64,000 nucleotides of DNA from Drosophila persimilis (GCF_003286085.1 NW_020825289.1:18936001-19000000); one strand, 5' to 3'; positions 24,701-38,870 are shown, counted from the first letter of the stretch. The notes: a model not told the origin generated them from the sequence alone. Translations and numbers: made by a program.

Positions 24701-27700
24701 ACTGGGAGCTGGAGAAATGTGTGCGAATATATTCTGAATATGTGTATAAATAAACTCGGTCTTGATGGCTTAAATTCAGCTTAAATTGCGACTGCTGTCT
24801 GGTCCAACATTCCATTTGGTAATCACCTTTACGGCTTGCCGAGCACTTTAATTATGGCTTCGGTCTACAAACAGAATTGATAAAGTAAACTCGTAAAGGA
24901 TTCGTTATCCCATCTTAAACTGGTGAATATATCGCTTAAAACCCACAGAAAGAGCTTAAGCGCATATACCACTGCCTGGACCACATTGTCTCATATATTT
25001 ACACTCTTAGCCATTATAAAATACTCAATACTTGGCCCGTAGGACGGTTAAACAAGCCGCCCGTCTTGCGGCAGCGCCCCTCGGTTCAGATTTTCTTTTT
25101 TCCTTAGGATTGCCTGACTAAATACATCGTATGTCGGGTTTGGGTTAATATTTGTTAGATCTTACGAACCTCCTTAATGGAGTTGAGCGCGTCTCTCTCT
25201 CTCTCCCTCTCTGTGCACACGAGCGCTGCAATAGAACAGGCAAATGACACGAATAACGGACAGACACGTAAGGGAGAACGCCAAGCCAGCGGAAGATCAG
25301 CCACTGAGGACAATCTTACGAGTCGACACATACACGACGATCATAGATCGCAAAGACGTAACGTTCTAGTTGCATGCCTAGAGGCGTTTAGATACTTGTC
25401 TGCCCCTGATCGCAGAGTCACGAAGGTGTACGTATATTTTAGAAGGTTTACCTGCGTCAGATCCCAACTTAACCTCCAATGAGGCTGATCTCTCGATGTA
25501 CGTACGCGCACTTTCAATTACGATCTGTGGATCATGAAATGGTTTCCCCCAATCGGAACATTCAAGGGCTCTTACGATTGCGTCGAGGGGTTCTCATGTT
25601 TATTCGTGACTTAATTCAATATTAAATTGCATCTCAAAGATTTCTCAGAATACGTGTAGTATTTCATTAAAACATTCCTAATGGCTTCCCGTCCTGCCAT
25701 TTCCAAGTAAATATCTTTCACAGCAGGTCAAAAGGTGAAGAAAAAACTTGTCAAAGACTAGGCCAATGATCATCATCGTTTCCATTTGCATCAGCATCCT
25801 AGAATTCCTAGAATTTGCATAGCAATTTGCTCATAGAGCAAGAATTTAATATAAAAGATGAAAGCAAGGAAGACGAGGGCAGGCAGGAACAGGTGCGCTT
25901 CAAGGCTTTAAGGCTGCAAGGTAACTCAACCGAGATGCTGTCCTTGCAGCTCCTGCTTTGCCATAACGGCGCTCTGCCCCATGCAGCTGCAACACTGGAG
26001 CCTCTACGAAGGGAGGCACAAAGTGCATGCAGCATTTTAAATAATTAAGTAAATGATTGGGCCATGGCAGTAGCAGCTCTGGTTGCTGTTGTTGCCATGT
26101 GTACCCAAGTCTTTCTTTAGCATAAATAAATTAACCAAAATTCACACGCTTAAGCAGCAGAGAGAGTGCTCTCAGGCCACACGAGACGCGGGCTGTCCCT
26201 AAATAAGTGAGTTTCCTGCTGGCTGCAAGTCCACGCACACATCCTGCGAGACGCCGAGAGCAGGTGTTGCGAGAGAGAGTGGACAGGAGAGGCCCTCCTC
26301 TGTTCTGGCCTGAAATTGACGGATGGAGAGACATATACTTGGCTGAAACGTGGTCGGATCGCTGGCCGTACGTGAGCTATTGGCCCGGGCCCTCACGTCC
26401 TTGGGGCGTGTCCGATGGCTACAGATGTATGGGAGTGTCCTGGCTGCTGTTGGCCGTTTGTCAACTGCTGCCGGGTCAGGGCTCCTTCAGTTTGTTGGCG
26501 CTGTTGAGGCATGCCGCAAATTATTGGCAAACATTGGCCATACATTCGCGGCATTCGTCTAATTGAAAAGGCAAAACAAAATTCCATTTGTTTGCTTCTC
26601 AATCTCCCCCTCCCTCGGCCCGTCGCTGTCGCTGTCGCTGCCTCCAGCTTGATGCCTGTCTCGCTCCATAAAACATTTTTGATTCACTGAGTTGACAAAT
26701 TTCCCGTGTAAAAGCAGGGGGAACGGGCGATACGACATCAGCAGAATGGCCAGAACAGCAGAATGACGGGAATACATGATATTCTCGCGTGGAATGGCAC
26801 GGAGCATGGAGCACGGAATGCCACTCTTGTGCAGCATCATCATAATTACATTTAGTCGAAACACACCCAACGCAAATGGTTGCTAGATGTTCCATCTATT
26901 GGGGTATCCCTAAAAGCAGAGACAGCTCTTCACGAGTGAGAAAAAACTCCCTCCGGAGAGAGTTACTGGATCCTGCGGAGTGCAGCGACAAGCGAATGCT
27001 CGGCAAGTGCGAAAAAACATCCTATGCACATGCATGTCGTGTGCATGACTTGAATGGAATAAAAACAGAAGACTTCCACAGATTTCCCTGCAATCCCTTG
27101 ACTTTCTCTGTCGAGTGGGAGTCGCATTCAGCTTTTGTTCAAGCACAGCACTCCTCTTCACATCCTGTTCAAACATTTTGCAACTGGCTTCACCGGGAGC
27201 ACACACACGCGCCACAAAACACACACTACCCACTACAGTCTCCACGTGCCACTCATAGTTCTCATAGTTGCTGCTCTGCTCGTCGTCATTTGCCTGGCAT
27301 GGCAGCCCCCCAGGCTGCTCCTCGTGCGCATGAAAAATGGCGACGCTTATTAAACATGCTCCAATGGACAGGCAACGCTGCATCCCAGTCTCATTTCCAT
27401 CGAGGGCCGGGGGATGAGCAGGGGCCCCTAAACTGGTGGAAATTCATGCGCCAGCGATGAGGTTTAAGCTCTGCCATTTGATGTGCTCGAGGAACGAACG
27501 GATTCGTCGCCCCCCAGGAGGTGGCGCCCATCTGTTTGAGTTGGTTACTGGGCTGTGGAGTGTGGAGTGTGGAGAGTCGGAGAAACAGAGAAAGCCTGAG
27601 AGAGAGTAATACATTTAGAACAACAAGAGAGACCCTCAGACAGAGGCAAGGGGTATGGGTATCGTATCCACTTAGTGGGTCAGGTCAGACAAAAGAGAAC

Positions 27701-30700
27701 CATCGTCGTCGTCGTCGTCGTCGTCTGGCCTTAATTTCCTGTCCTCTCCAGCACCTTTAGGGCCCCCTTTGGCCGGAGTTTGGGGCATCCGTCCAGGGGT
27801 TAAAGCCAGCCCAGACGCCGCAGAGAGGGCAACGTATTGAAAGGCTTGCACATTCCACTTTTGGACGAATATGTGCCTGTTCTTTTGTGAGAAATGCTGA
27901 AAAGGCCTCTCCCTGGGGTCTGCTCTCCTATTTGTTTGGCTTACATTCCAACTCTGGGGGCCATACTCATTTTTGCAAATTTGTTTGTTGTTGTGCCTCG
28001 TCTGTCCCTTTCATTACTCGGCGATGTGGCAGGATTTCCCTTTCTCTGCTGGGACTCCTTTTTCGTTGCAGTTAATTGAGATGCTCTCCCGCCCGTCCTG
28101 CGGTGGCGCTGGCCACAAGCTGAAAAGTAAATTAACACGAAAAAGCGCGCACCTGGAGCTTGGCAGATGAGAGAAGCTGCTGCACCTGCTGACTGTACCC
28201 ACACACACACACACACACGCCACACACACATCTGTGTGAATGAATGGCATTTACACATGCGAATGGAAGAGGGATGGGGAGGGGGAGGGGGAGTGGGTCT
28301 GTACGAAACGAGAGATTCAAAAAGAAAAGCCAAGCGAATCAACTCGCGAGAGCAATTAAAAAGCTCCACAGCAAATTGCTGTCAAGTACTCAAAATTCAA
28401 AAGAGAGAAAGCGCCAGAGAGAAGGAGGGGGGGGAGACCGAAAAGGGAGATGGGAGCGAAGCTGGATTCAGGCAGCAAACACAATTACAGAGAAGGATTA
28501 ATTCGGGGTATACGAACATTGGTCGGAGCTCTAAATCGCATTTGAAGAATATTGAATCTATTAATCCCCATGTAAAGAAATATGTGGGGATGCAGCTCTT
28601 GCACTCACAATGCCATTGGTAATTGCAAAAAGCTCCTCCTCCGGAAAAACCTCCCATAGAACTTGTATGGCATCAATCTGGGTTCAATCTAGAAATGCAA
28701 ATTCCCCATTCAGGGGATAAGTAGCAGAGAAAACCCGACCTTATTCGATTATGGGACTTGGCGGAAGCCCGTAAAGTGTCGAATATAACTCCATTCAAGG
28801 GCGTAGTGAGTGCACCCTTGGATCTAATTTGAAATCATTTCCATTTACTGTTTCATTTAGACTTGGGTACATTTACTAGCAACAGAGCCAAGAAGCCCCC
28901 TGTAGATACACTCAGGCCTGGCAGTGGAAATTTACGACTGCCGGCTAGAGAGAGAGTGGCTTTAAGGGAAGACATTCCCTCTATGCGGAGTCCCAACATT
29001 TTAACATTTTCCGGAAGAACGGGAAAACAAATAAAAAGCCAGAGAGCACGTGACTGGCATGGACCAAACAAAAAAGTGCTTGTAATATGTAAATGTTTAT
29101 GGCCGAAGAGACTCGCGAAAACCGCACCCGAAGCGGCTGCAGAGGGAGGGGCATGGGCAGGGGCAGGGGCAGGGCCATGGGCAGGGGCACCCCTTGGCCT
29201 GCTCCCCGACAGGCAAAGGCAGGCGGAACTCTGGGGCCCCCCGAAAAGGGGTGCCAGCAAAAGCAATTTCCGCTCGGGTCAGGCAGCGTCACTTCCCCTT
29301 TAGCTTCAGCTTTTTCTCGTCGTGCGGCTTGCAGCTCATCTTTTCCCAGAATTAAAAAAAGCACTACAACTATAAAACAATAGATTTAAGATTTATTGGG
29401 GATCTGTCCCACAGCTGTTGCTGTTAACGTGTCGAAAATTGCCCAAATCCGCTGAAGAATATAGCCCCAACCTTTGGCCTGTTTTTTTTTTTGTTCTGTT
29501 CTGCTCATTTGCTATGCAAATGTTTCGTTTTTCCCGTTGTTCTGTTGAAAGAAATTGAAATTTCGGGCGCGTAGCAAATTGCCTGGCAAATGTTTGTTCC
29601 TTCTTCTGTTTTGTGGAGCGATTAATGCAGCAAATTGGCAGTGAAATTGCAAAGGCATCATCATCTGCTGGGGGCCAAGCTCGGCCCATTGGCATGGCCT
29701 AAACCTCAATCCCAGTGTCCTTCTTCCATCTCCATCACTCTATTTGTGTGTGTGTGTGTGTGTGGGCTGGACAAAGCGGAAGTGTTTGACTCATGAATGG
29801 CACTGAAAGCCGACAACTGCATTGGTCAGCTGAGTGTCTGGTAGTCGTTGGTCAATTGCCAGTGCCTGCCGGAGGAGCCCAATGTTTTGGCCACATAATG
29901 AGAGGCATGTGGTCGATGGCAAAGGGATGGGAAAAGCTGCAGCAGTCGCTCGACATGACAGTCGCCTCGATTGCTTTGGCAATGTCTTTCGTATGGAGCA
30001 ATTCCCAAAGCTGCTTGTGGACTCTTGGGGTTTGTTTAAGGGATTTGTACGATGGCCGCATGGTTCTCCTGAATCCTCAAGTGTTCTGCCATAATTGCAG
30101 GATAAAAAGTTCTTTGAAGACAATTCAAGACTTGTTTCGCGACAAGTCCATGCAAGCGTTAGATCGTTCCCGAAATGCAAGCGAAGCTTTGAGTGCTGCT
30201 GCCAGCCGAAGGCAAACGAAAAAGAGCGAGACGCGATCTCTTTTCGGCGCCTTTTTTGCTCGGTGCGACTCGTTTGCTGGCGTCAAAGAGCACTCAGTAG
30301 AGCTGAGCGTAAGATAAAGAGAGAGGAAGCGAGCGTCATGAGCCAGACAATGAGCAAAGTAACGGTACATACATATAAAGCTGCTGCCGTCTGTAGGCAG
30401 ACGGAGTAGTTCTGACAGCCACCCCGTTTTTGGAAGGGACGAGCAGTAGCAGGTGTTCTGACCCAGGTTCTGATGATGCAGAGCAGTGCAGGATTTCTGC
30501 ATTTCCCGCAGGCTCTGATTGGGAGTCCTGTGCAACAGGGGGAGGGGTGGTGGCTCTGTTGCATTGGTTTGTGCTGGGGGCCTTTTGAGGCGAGTGCGGT
30601 GCGGTGCGGTGCGGTGTGTTTTCGATTGTAGTCCGAACACATTGGCTTGACGGCATTTCAATTGTGGCTCAGCTTTGAGCTGGGACTGTGGCCGTGTCAG

Positions 30701-33700
30701 TAGGTTCTCGAAATGGAAATCTCTGCCGGCGGGGATTCCAAAGCCCCCCCCCTCTCATGGATCCTTCAAAGGGAATCTTGCTGTACGAGTATTAAAGAGC
30801 ATCAAGTAATGCTGGAAGAGTGGCAAGTGGAAGAGCCAGCTACTTGCCACAAAGTTTGCGGCCGAATGCACCGCAGACATTCCATATTTCTGTTCTCATT
30901 TTTGATGACATGCAGCACAGAAGCGAAACAAGTTGCAAACAAGCAAAACTTTGCCCCAAAGAACGGGCGTGGAGCGGGGAGGGGGATGGTTGGCAACAAA
31001 AGTTTGTTCGTTGGCGCATAGAAACCGCTAGTTGCTGTTTGCTTTACAGCTTCCTTTCTTTCGTTTCGTTTCGTTTCGCTTATTTTTTGTCTCTCTCGCT
31101 GGGTATTTTATTGTGGGACGAGCATAAAACTTTGCCATACGAAAGTTTCGGCATTTCTCCCGGAGAGTAAGATGTGCGAATGCATATTGCGGCAGGCAGG
31201 CAGGGAGGGGGCGAGAACATGTAACTGGATCTGGTTAGGTGTGTGCTTTTATATCATTTACAGCGCTCGAATATTTGACTTGCTCTCTCTCTCCGTCTGT
31301 GTCCGTCTCTCCGTCTCTCTCCGCGTAGCAGCGACTTCCCGGCCAAAAATGGAAAAAGTTTCGCTTGCTTTTGATGTGTGCGTCGTTTTCTCTTTACTTA
31401 TTTGTATTTTTATTTTTAATTGACTAAGTCCCCTGCAGGATCAGGTGTAAAACTTTGGCAAAAGTGCACCCTTCGCTGTCAAATTGAATTTTGATTCAAT
31501 TTGCGATGCCGTCGAGGGCTGACAATGTTGCCAAATTGCATTTGCACATTTCACACGTGGCTGCTGCAACATGTTCCTCCCGTTTCGCGACATGTCGCAT
31601 AAAGGCACGCGCCAGCGAATGCGATTGCTGTACATCCCTGCATATGTTGCAGCAATTGGATTCCAGCCATCGGAGATGAGTAAATTGGCTAGCGTGCCCC
31701 ACGCTGGTGGAGGCACAACCAGTCCCCAGTCGTAGTATTTAATTCTCAGCATACTTTGAGCTGTGAACGAGTCTGTTCTCAGCGAGTGCCGTGTCTCGTT
31801 TACTTGTCTGTCCGTTATTCTCTTCATTTACCTATTCTATTGCGGCAATCGGGTTGATGATAATATTCTGAGAACTCACAGCTGGAGAATACAATTTCCT
31901 GCTGGCAAATCATTCGCTGTAATGAAACAGACCAGTCGGACCAGTTGCCAATGCAAATTGCAATATTTGTCAAATATTTCTGGTCGATTGAGATTTGTCT
32001 AGACCGGAAATGAAAGCCAACCTTCCGTGGCTCCCGCTCCTTCTGCCAGAGGATGTCGTCGGTCACTGAACCAGGGACCAGCAGGTGCTGGCGTTTTAGG
32101 TCGACTGTCCGTATCATAGATACCCCCTTTTCGTGCTCTCCCTTTGGGCTGTGCCTCTTAAGGTTTTAGCATAATTTAAATAAATTTTCAACTAAAAAAT
32201 ACAGACGACGAAAGGAAGGATGGAAAAGCGACTTAGCGGCAATCCGCTTAGCCTGACGCAAAAATTTTAAATTAAAATCCCAGCCTCAACGTTTTTCTAT
32301 TTTCCCTTCCGTTTCGTTTGGAACGAAATAGTTGAGGGCTCTGGAGCTGGGTATTTGTCGTGGACCGAGCATTTCCAATCAATCGAAATTCAATGCTCCT
32401 GCCGGGGCGGGTGGGGGACCATTAACAACGGATCCGGAAGTGGAGCCTTGGACATGCAATTTAAATTCAATTTTTCCACAAAAACCGAAACAGTGCGAGC
32501 GCCGACAAACACAGCGAAAAGGTTGTTTGCTTGTTTAGTGCTGAAACCCTTATGACAGCCAGGACATGTGAGCGGAATGGCAAGAGGGGGGAAGGGCGGA
32601 AGGATTCGAACTGTCATTGAAGCGGGAGACTCCTGAAATTGTACTGCTAGTGGCGAGGAATGAAGGATGCCATTCCAGGGTTCGGAATGCCATTCCTGTT
32701 CAACTGTTGGCATCAATGCGCTCCATTGGGAGTTGGTTGGGGCAAGAAACACATTCCATTGTAAGGAAGAATATCTCTTGATTGTATAGTGAATCGGTTG
32801 CATTCATTGCATTCCTGTTGCATCCACATACAATGCATATATTTATATTTATATTTATAGATGTTTAAGTCCCTGTCTGCTCTTGCATTTCAATTGAAGG
32901 CAGCATCATTAAATTTGCAATATTTATTCCGTTCGCTGCAGGCGGAATTTAAAAAGCAAACCGCATATGCCACTGCCACAGCTGCTGGTACTGCCACTGC
33001 CACTGCCACTGCCACACAATATTGTGTGTGTTCCAGATTGTCACAAACAAGTCACAGCGAATACGGCTAATGCTAAGCGGATTGTGTCGTCTCATATCCT
33101 GGGCCCAGACAATGTTGCTCCCACGTATAGTGCCGCTTTGTCATTGTGTCCCTTTGTTATTGGATTGACTTAATGGCCCTACCACCCACCACCCACCACC
33201 CACCATTCTCCACTGCTGCTGTCACACTATAAATAGATCAGTCGGAACACATGATATCTGCTAGATGCCAAATGCCATCTGATGGGTGATGGTGACGTTA
33301 ATGTTAATCCGAGCTGCTCTGCCAATTGGCATTCAACACGTCGCCGTGGCCACCAGCGTAAATCACACTAATTAAATCTGAATGCGGCATTAAAAGTTTA
33401 CGGCCCGGACTATGACCAGGACCATGGCCTGGACCTGGACCAGGACCTCGACTAGCACCACGACATTAATGTAATCATTTGCCATAAATTTGCATTTATG
33501 ACGCGTCCCGCGCTGTCTCCTGCTCGTTGTCAGAGCAATTCATTAAGTGGCTGCCGCGATGTCCTGCCTGACATCTTGGCAGCGCAGAGAGGCGACACGA
33601 GGTGGCATATTAATTAAAGTGTCGTCGCTAATGAGTTAGATTAAAGCGGACAGGCGGATCCTTTCATTCGGTGCGAGCGTGCGTGTAATTGGCCATATCT

Positions 33701-36700
33701 GTGCCAGGATTACACCGTGTGTTGATGTGTGTGTGGCATTCATTATGCTTTTTATGCATGTTGCCCCTTCCGCTTCTCTGCCTGCAATTACCAGTCCGTC
33801 TTGGTCGCAGAAGAGTATGCTACAATAAACTTTATATACCCCTGTGTTCGCACATGGATTGGGGGCATATTATGTTCCTAGAAAGAAAGAAACCATCCTT
33901 ATCAGGCGCCACTCGAGTCGAGCCGCTATCCCGCACTGTGCGTATTTTGTTTTTGCACTCTCGGTCCCATACAAAACCTAAATAAGGAGGCATCCCATAG
34001 TCGATACGCTCGCGGATAGCCTATTCAAACTTCATTTCATTCGCTCTTTCATATTTTCCCCAAGCGGAAATCTCCTTGATTGAGTTTCCATCAAGTGAAA
34101 AAAAATTATTTTAAAAGCGACGGAAACTTAACATTCCGCCAAGCGAAGCCTTGAAATTGCATCGAATGAATGGAAGGCAAGGAAATGTTTTTGAATAGTC
34201 CCTCTTGATAAAAAAAAGAGAGCGAGAAAGACCGAAAGTAAAATTTATACTGAAGCCATTTATCAGAATTATTCAGCAATAACTATGGAAATGCTGGCAC
34301 CGGGTGGCGCGGGTGCGGGGGGAGCCATAGGGATGGCAGCGGGCCTGGGTTTTTCCGGCAACACGACAACGAAAATTGCTTAAACCTTGCTGAGGTTTGC
34401 CCGAACAGAACAATCGGATTTTGTGTCCAATCATAAAGAATAATATGATCCAACAAATTATGCCCATAATAAGGATAAATATGGCCCGTGGCTGTACCAT
34501 CTACTCGCTCTTTCTCCCTCACAGAGTGGCTTAGCACTGAAGCTCGGGTTTTCAGGTCTGGGATGTTTTCAATCAAACTGTTCTAGGAATCCATGCCCAT
34601 CTCTACTACGAGTACAAACTCATGCCCTTTTGCCCACAGAACGTTGTGTCCCTGGCCCTGACGTTGACTCTGTCTCTGGGAAATAAATAAACATATACTA
34701 CATACATGTGTACAAACTCGTATAAGTATATTTTATGGCTGAACATTATTAAAACAAATTTATACGCATGTCATGTGTTTGTTTGGCCTTTGGAATCTTG
34801 TTGTGGCAGTTGGCTTTTTAATGGCCAACACAATTGCCGATTGCCGTGCCCGCCCAGGAGGCTGTTGCTCTGCCAATGGACCAAAGGACCTTGCTGCCAA
34901 ATGTGCCCCATAAATGATTCCTGTTTGTGACTTGGCCGTGCCTGAGGGGCGACATTTTCATTTTCAATTGAAATTCCTTGAAGGCCTTTGATTTGCAGAC
35001 ATTTTAATTAAACTTTTTCAAATCTCCTGGTGCATCGATAAATTTGAGAGCAGTAAATGTGGCGAAGCCCTGCGCAGCATTGCACGGGCCCTGCTGCAGG
35101 CCACTAAATTGTGGCAGCAGCAGCAGGCTGCCATGGCACAGAGCCATCTGGCTCTCCCGAACCGCCAGCACAAAGCGTGTTGCGGCTGCTGTGACTGATG
35201 GCCAGGTAAAGCCTTCATCACAGGGATTACCCCGAGGCGAGGGCGATGGCGATGGCTGGCAGCTGCTTTAAACGAAAATTTTAATTTCAGTCGAATATCT
35301 ATGTTCATCATTTTGGCCAACAAACAGAAAGTTGGCTCTACAGCCACAGCCCGATCTAGAGAGGGAAATTCACTTTTAATTATTTACGGCTAAACAGAAA
35401 GTTGGCCACAAGCAGAGTGGCCGCAGGAGACACTTTGTGTCCTGCGGACAGGGAAACTTTTTCTCAACTGCGCTGCCGCCTGCATCCCAGCAGAAAAGGG
35501 CGAAATATGGTTGGGGTGTCGAAGCGTTTGCGGGGCTTCCGGGGGCTCCCTTCCGTTTGCAATCCCATTACTTTAATGTGGGAAACGGCAACGGGAAGCG
35601 GAAGGAAAGGGCGAAACTTTTTAAATCTTTATTTATAAAAGCTTCCGCTGAGGCCTCAACTTTTCAGTGCCACGGTGCGAGGGGGCGAATGGAATCATTT
35701 TGACAGCCGCAGTTCTGCGGTCGTCCCCGAACTATGTGAACAAAATGTGTGCTAAATGCCTTGGGCAAACTTTTGCCCTCAACCAAGGCAGATATTTGGA
35801 GGCGGGGAGAACAAAAATAGGGCGACACACATACATGTGTACACACGAGAATATCCTTTGTGGCCGCTTAAATTGGATTATGTTGAAGACGTGAAAATTG
35901 TTCAGCTAATTGATAACATTTTGGGCGTTCCTTCCTCCATCCCACAGTGCATGCGCGCCTACGTGGAGTTCGAGATATCCGAGGGAGCCTATGAGATCTC
36001 CTGCCCGGACGCCAAGTGCCCGGCCCAGGGCGCAATCTCCGTTCCCGAGATCGCGAATCTAACCACAACGAATCTGCTGAAGAAGCACCATCGCTACCGT
36101 CTGAATCGAGGTATGAAGCACGCGTAATTCCGTCTCAATTACATCTCAAAACCAAGTATCCTTCTCCTCCACCGCCTACTCATAGAAATCGAGTTGGACA
36201 AGACACGCACCTGGTGCCCGCGGGCAGGCTGCGAGACCATCTGCATGGTGGGCGGAGCAGCGCATGGACAAACCAGCGCCATTTGCCAAATGGACGAGTC
36301 GCCATCGACTTCCCAGAGCTACACACCACAGCCGGACGCAGGCGGTGGCGAGGGCGGACCTACTCCAGGGGCAGCCGTACTCTCAGTGTCCGTGCACTGC
36401 CCCTCCTGCAAGGACGAGTTCTGTGCACTGTGCAAGAAGGCTGTAAGTGTGGGACTTCTTCACCGCCTAAGCCCAGCAGGCACTCATCCTTCTCTCCTTT
36501 GCCCAATCCTGCCATTTCAGTATCATCCGAACATTGGCTGCGAGGAATTCGGTCGCCGCCTGATTGCCGATGGCCAGGACGATATTGGCATTCCGTTCGA
36601 CAACGAGCTCATCAAGTGCTGCCCCATGTGCGCGGTGCCAATCGAGAAGGACGAGGGCTGTGCCCAGATGATGTGCAAGCGCTGCAAGCACGTCTTTTGC

Positions 36701-37048
36701 TGGTACTGCCTGGCCAGTCTGGATGTGAGTGGCGGCGAGATGTGTTCTCGAGTCGGCGAGTAGCTAACGCTGTATATTTTCTGCTCTTAGGACGACTTCC
36801 TGCTGCGCCACTACGACAAGGGGCCGTGCAAGAACAAGCTGGGCCACTCGCGGGCCTCTGTTGTGTGGCATCGCGCCCAGGTCATCGGGATCTTTGCTGG
36901 CTTTGGGATTCTGTTGCTGGTGGCCTCGCCGCTACTTCTATTGGCTGCCCCGTGCATCATTTGCTGCAAGTGTCGCGGCTGCAGTGGCTCCAAAATTGAC
37001 GAAGTGGATGCCGATCTGGAGGAGGAGGTCACCGCCTTGCAGGGCTAG
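21667..37048 (+). CDS. CG33144: RNF144-type RBR E3 ubiquitin ligase with long N-terminal extension
   Basis: Exons: 21,667-22,740; 22,810-24,300; 35,948-36,110; 36,186-36,442; 36,521-36,724; 36,791-37,048. All introns are GT-AG and the phases agree, giving 1,148 residues. Residues 1 to about 825 are low complexity (Gln, Gly, Ser, His runs). RING1 starts at C829-K-L-C and continues across the 11.6-kb intron. The IBR domain follows, with an insert of about 40 residues. RING2 begins C1029-P-M-C, and the catalytic cysteine of RBR ligases lies in DEGCAQMMC (C1042). The C-terminus has a hydrophobic segment at about 1094-1120 followed by a Cys-rich tail. The order and the motifs FCWYC and LGHSRASV match vertebrate RNF144A/B, which is only about 290-300 residues long. 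RBR ligases take ubiquitin from an E2 onto the RING2 cysteine, here probably at a membrane. The start is uncertain because an overlapping frame precedes it. The gene name is from memory of the fly orthologue. Confidence 0.85.
24301..35947 (+). other. 11.6-kb intron splitting RING1 of the ligase gene
   Basis: Donor GTGAGT at 24,301 and acceptor CCCACAG ending at 35,947. The interval contains simple repeats: TCG triplets at about 27,703-27,726, CA at about 28,200-28,219, GT at about 29,743-29,764 and CCACCA repeats at about 33,180-33,206. A block with different composition lies near 25,040-25,510. A candidate alternative first exon lies at about 30,250-30,332: GAGA-rich, Inr-like CACTCAGT, with the donor-like GTAAGA after it. 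No nested gene could be supported on either strand. Confidence 0.7.
25040..25510. mobile_element. Possible LTR or other transposon remnant (weak)
   Basis: About 450 bp whose texture differs from the surrounding intron: balanced base composition, many CGT/ACG-containing words and few A/T runs. It resembles an old LTR or gag-leader piece. No terminal TG..CA pair, primer-binding site or target-site duplication was found by eye. A repeat-library search would decide; no hit would refute it. Confidence 0.2.
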
Positions 37049-38110
37049 GCAGAGGATCTCCTACGCGCAAGGTGTAGCATCAGGACGAAACGAAAAGAGA
37101 CGAGACGAGACGTTAGGCGTTAGGCTTTAGGCTTCGACGGTTGCCACCTGTAAGGGCAGCTGCTGTAAATGCAATTACCGGTAGCATCTATTGTTAATGA
37201 CGAGCAGCTTACGTACATTTACACTTATTTTAGTTATTATAATTATAATTGTATATGTGTTAACTAAATTGTGATATTTACAGTGATTCGATTTCTGATC
37301 TGAATCGACAAATTTGTTGAGAACCCATACAAAGACGCGATGCTTTCGATTCTTGCTGGGTTCTTTCTTTATATATTCTTTCCTCCCACTACTACCCGTA
37401 TATACTCATGTACACACTATGTGCATGCATATACATACATACATACATGTGTATTTGACTAAATCAATCTGTATACATCATTAGGTCCTCTTTCTAGTGC
37501 GTAAGTTAGTCTAAATCTATTAGGGAGGGGTATGTTATGCCTCGTATTTCAACCTGTGCTTTTAATCACGCCGACAACCGATACCCCGAAACCACAAAAA
37601 CCCGAAACCGCACCCACACATTCGCACCCAAAACACCTCTCTCAAGTATTACACATGCAAATAACGAATCCGAGCTCATTTCGGGTACATTTGTTCAACG
37701 GCTTGGCAATGCTTTTATCTACATACACACACACACACACAAACACACATACACATACATATATATAAAACAATATACTTGCATATATACTTGCATATAT
37801 AGGAGGTGTATATGTCACTACTACTGTTTATTGAATGTATTTAAATGTAAATGTTATATGCAGCTAAAGCAAATGTACGACGACAGACAGACAGATTACT
37901 GCTGACGGAGCACTCGACAGAGCCCAAAGCCGGGCGTGTGCAGGCTGGGCTTGATTAATGTAAATTATTGAATTATTTAATGCATATACACTCAAATATA
38001 CATATATCAAAATACGTTTAACATAATATGCGTGTATATTTCAAGGAAAAATATTTAAAATCTACTCTTAATGTGAACAACTACCGCGTATGCTGTTTCA
38101 AATAAAAATG
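37049..38110 (+). other. 3' UTR of the RNF144-like gene
   Basis: Non-coding sequence follows the TAG at 37,046-37,048. It contains CA and TATA-rich repeats (about 37,722-37,770). AATAAA at 38,101-38,106 is the most likely poly(A) signal. No other gene was seen in this stretch. Confidence 0.55.
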
Positions 38111-38189
38111 TTAAAAGAAAACAACCCGAGCATTGATCTGGGTGGGTGGTGGGTGGTCAGGGCGTTAAGCTAAGCCTACCTACACCGAA

Positions 38190-38870
38190 CATGTCGCCAA
38201 TGCCAAAGGAACTTTCTGTGTCTTCAGCTACCGCCGCTCCATCATGAGCCAATCCATCCCTCTAGTAGCTCCTCGTCCAATCGGTTGGTCCAAGGGATGT
38301 GCTCCTCGGTGAGCAGTGGCAGCCACTGGCTGTCCTGCTGCTGCCCATAGCCATGATGCCGCTGCTGTGTCCACAATGTGGCGTCCCGCAGGATATAATT
38401 TCGGCCGCCCCTGCATTCATACTACGCCGAATCAAACACTGGGCTTCAGCTTCGAGACTCGTAAGTGAATCAGTATATAATTGTGGACAGATTTGAAAAA
38501 TATCTACCTTCACAGGGGACTTGCATATGTAAGCTACGCTTTGCCACAAACCGAGTCGTAACCAATTTCCCCGCCAGGCGGAGTCCTATTCAAGCATTAT
38601 CGAGGCGTCTTCGAGACAGACCGAGTCCTATTCCACCCACACAGAATCGTATCCCCGCAGGACAGAAGCGCACCTCTTGGAAGATGGGAACGTAACAAGC
38701 CATCGTCCCCCTTTCGACTTGGACATCGACGACAAGGACTTTGACTAGACTACTAGATTCTAGATAGATCACGTTGCTGTTAGGTTTAAGATAGATACAA
38801 ATGTCTTCCTCTTTATTTATTTAGACTAAGTTAAGTTTTGATGAATAAAACTATTGAAAAATCATCCTTG
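38190..38870 (+). pseudogene. Left copy of an unrecognised spliced gene-like sequence
   Basis: The sequence has a clear acceptor (TTCTGTGTCTTCAG, about 38,226) and a short intron (GTAAGT at 38,461 to CTTCACAG at about 38,516). A terminal frame at 38,575-38,748 reads QAESYSSIIEASSRQTESYS and ends DIDDKDFD-stop. The poly(A) signal AATAAA is at 38,844-38,849. The terminal frame is not continuous with the upstream part of its exon: relative to the right copy, one base is missing near 38,570. I do not recognise the family; the visible feature is a repeated (R/T)QTESY-type motif. It may be a decayed gene, or a real gene whose exon joins I have misread. The part from 38,452 on is repeated in inverted orientation at 42,231-42,764. 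Confidence 0.45.

Noticed and set aside
29793..30317. 174-codon ATG-started plus-strand frame in the ligase intron
   Set aside because: Codon choice is not Drosophila-like, overlapping open frames exist on the other strand, and there is no domain or splice evidence.
32595..32680. GGATTCGAACT resembling a reverse tRNA T-arm
   Set aside because: No paired acceptor stem, D-arm or anticodon arm can be folded around it.
38299..38496. Frame with CPQCG and a hydrophobic stretch (LAVLLLPIAMMPLLCPQCG), at first suggestive of a LITAF or zinc-ribbon protein
   Set aside because: The second metal-binding half (HxCPxC) is missing and the frame has no ATG at a sensible place; it competes with two other frames over the same DNA.
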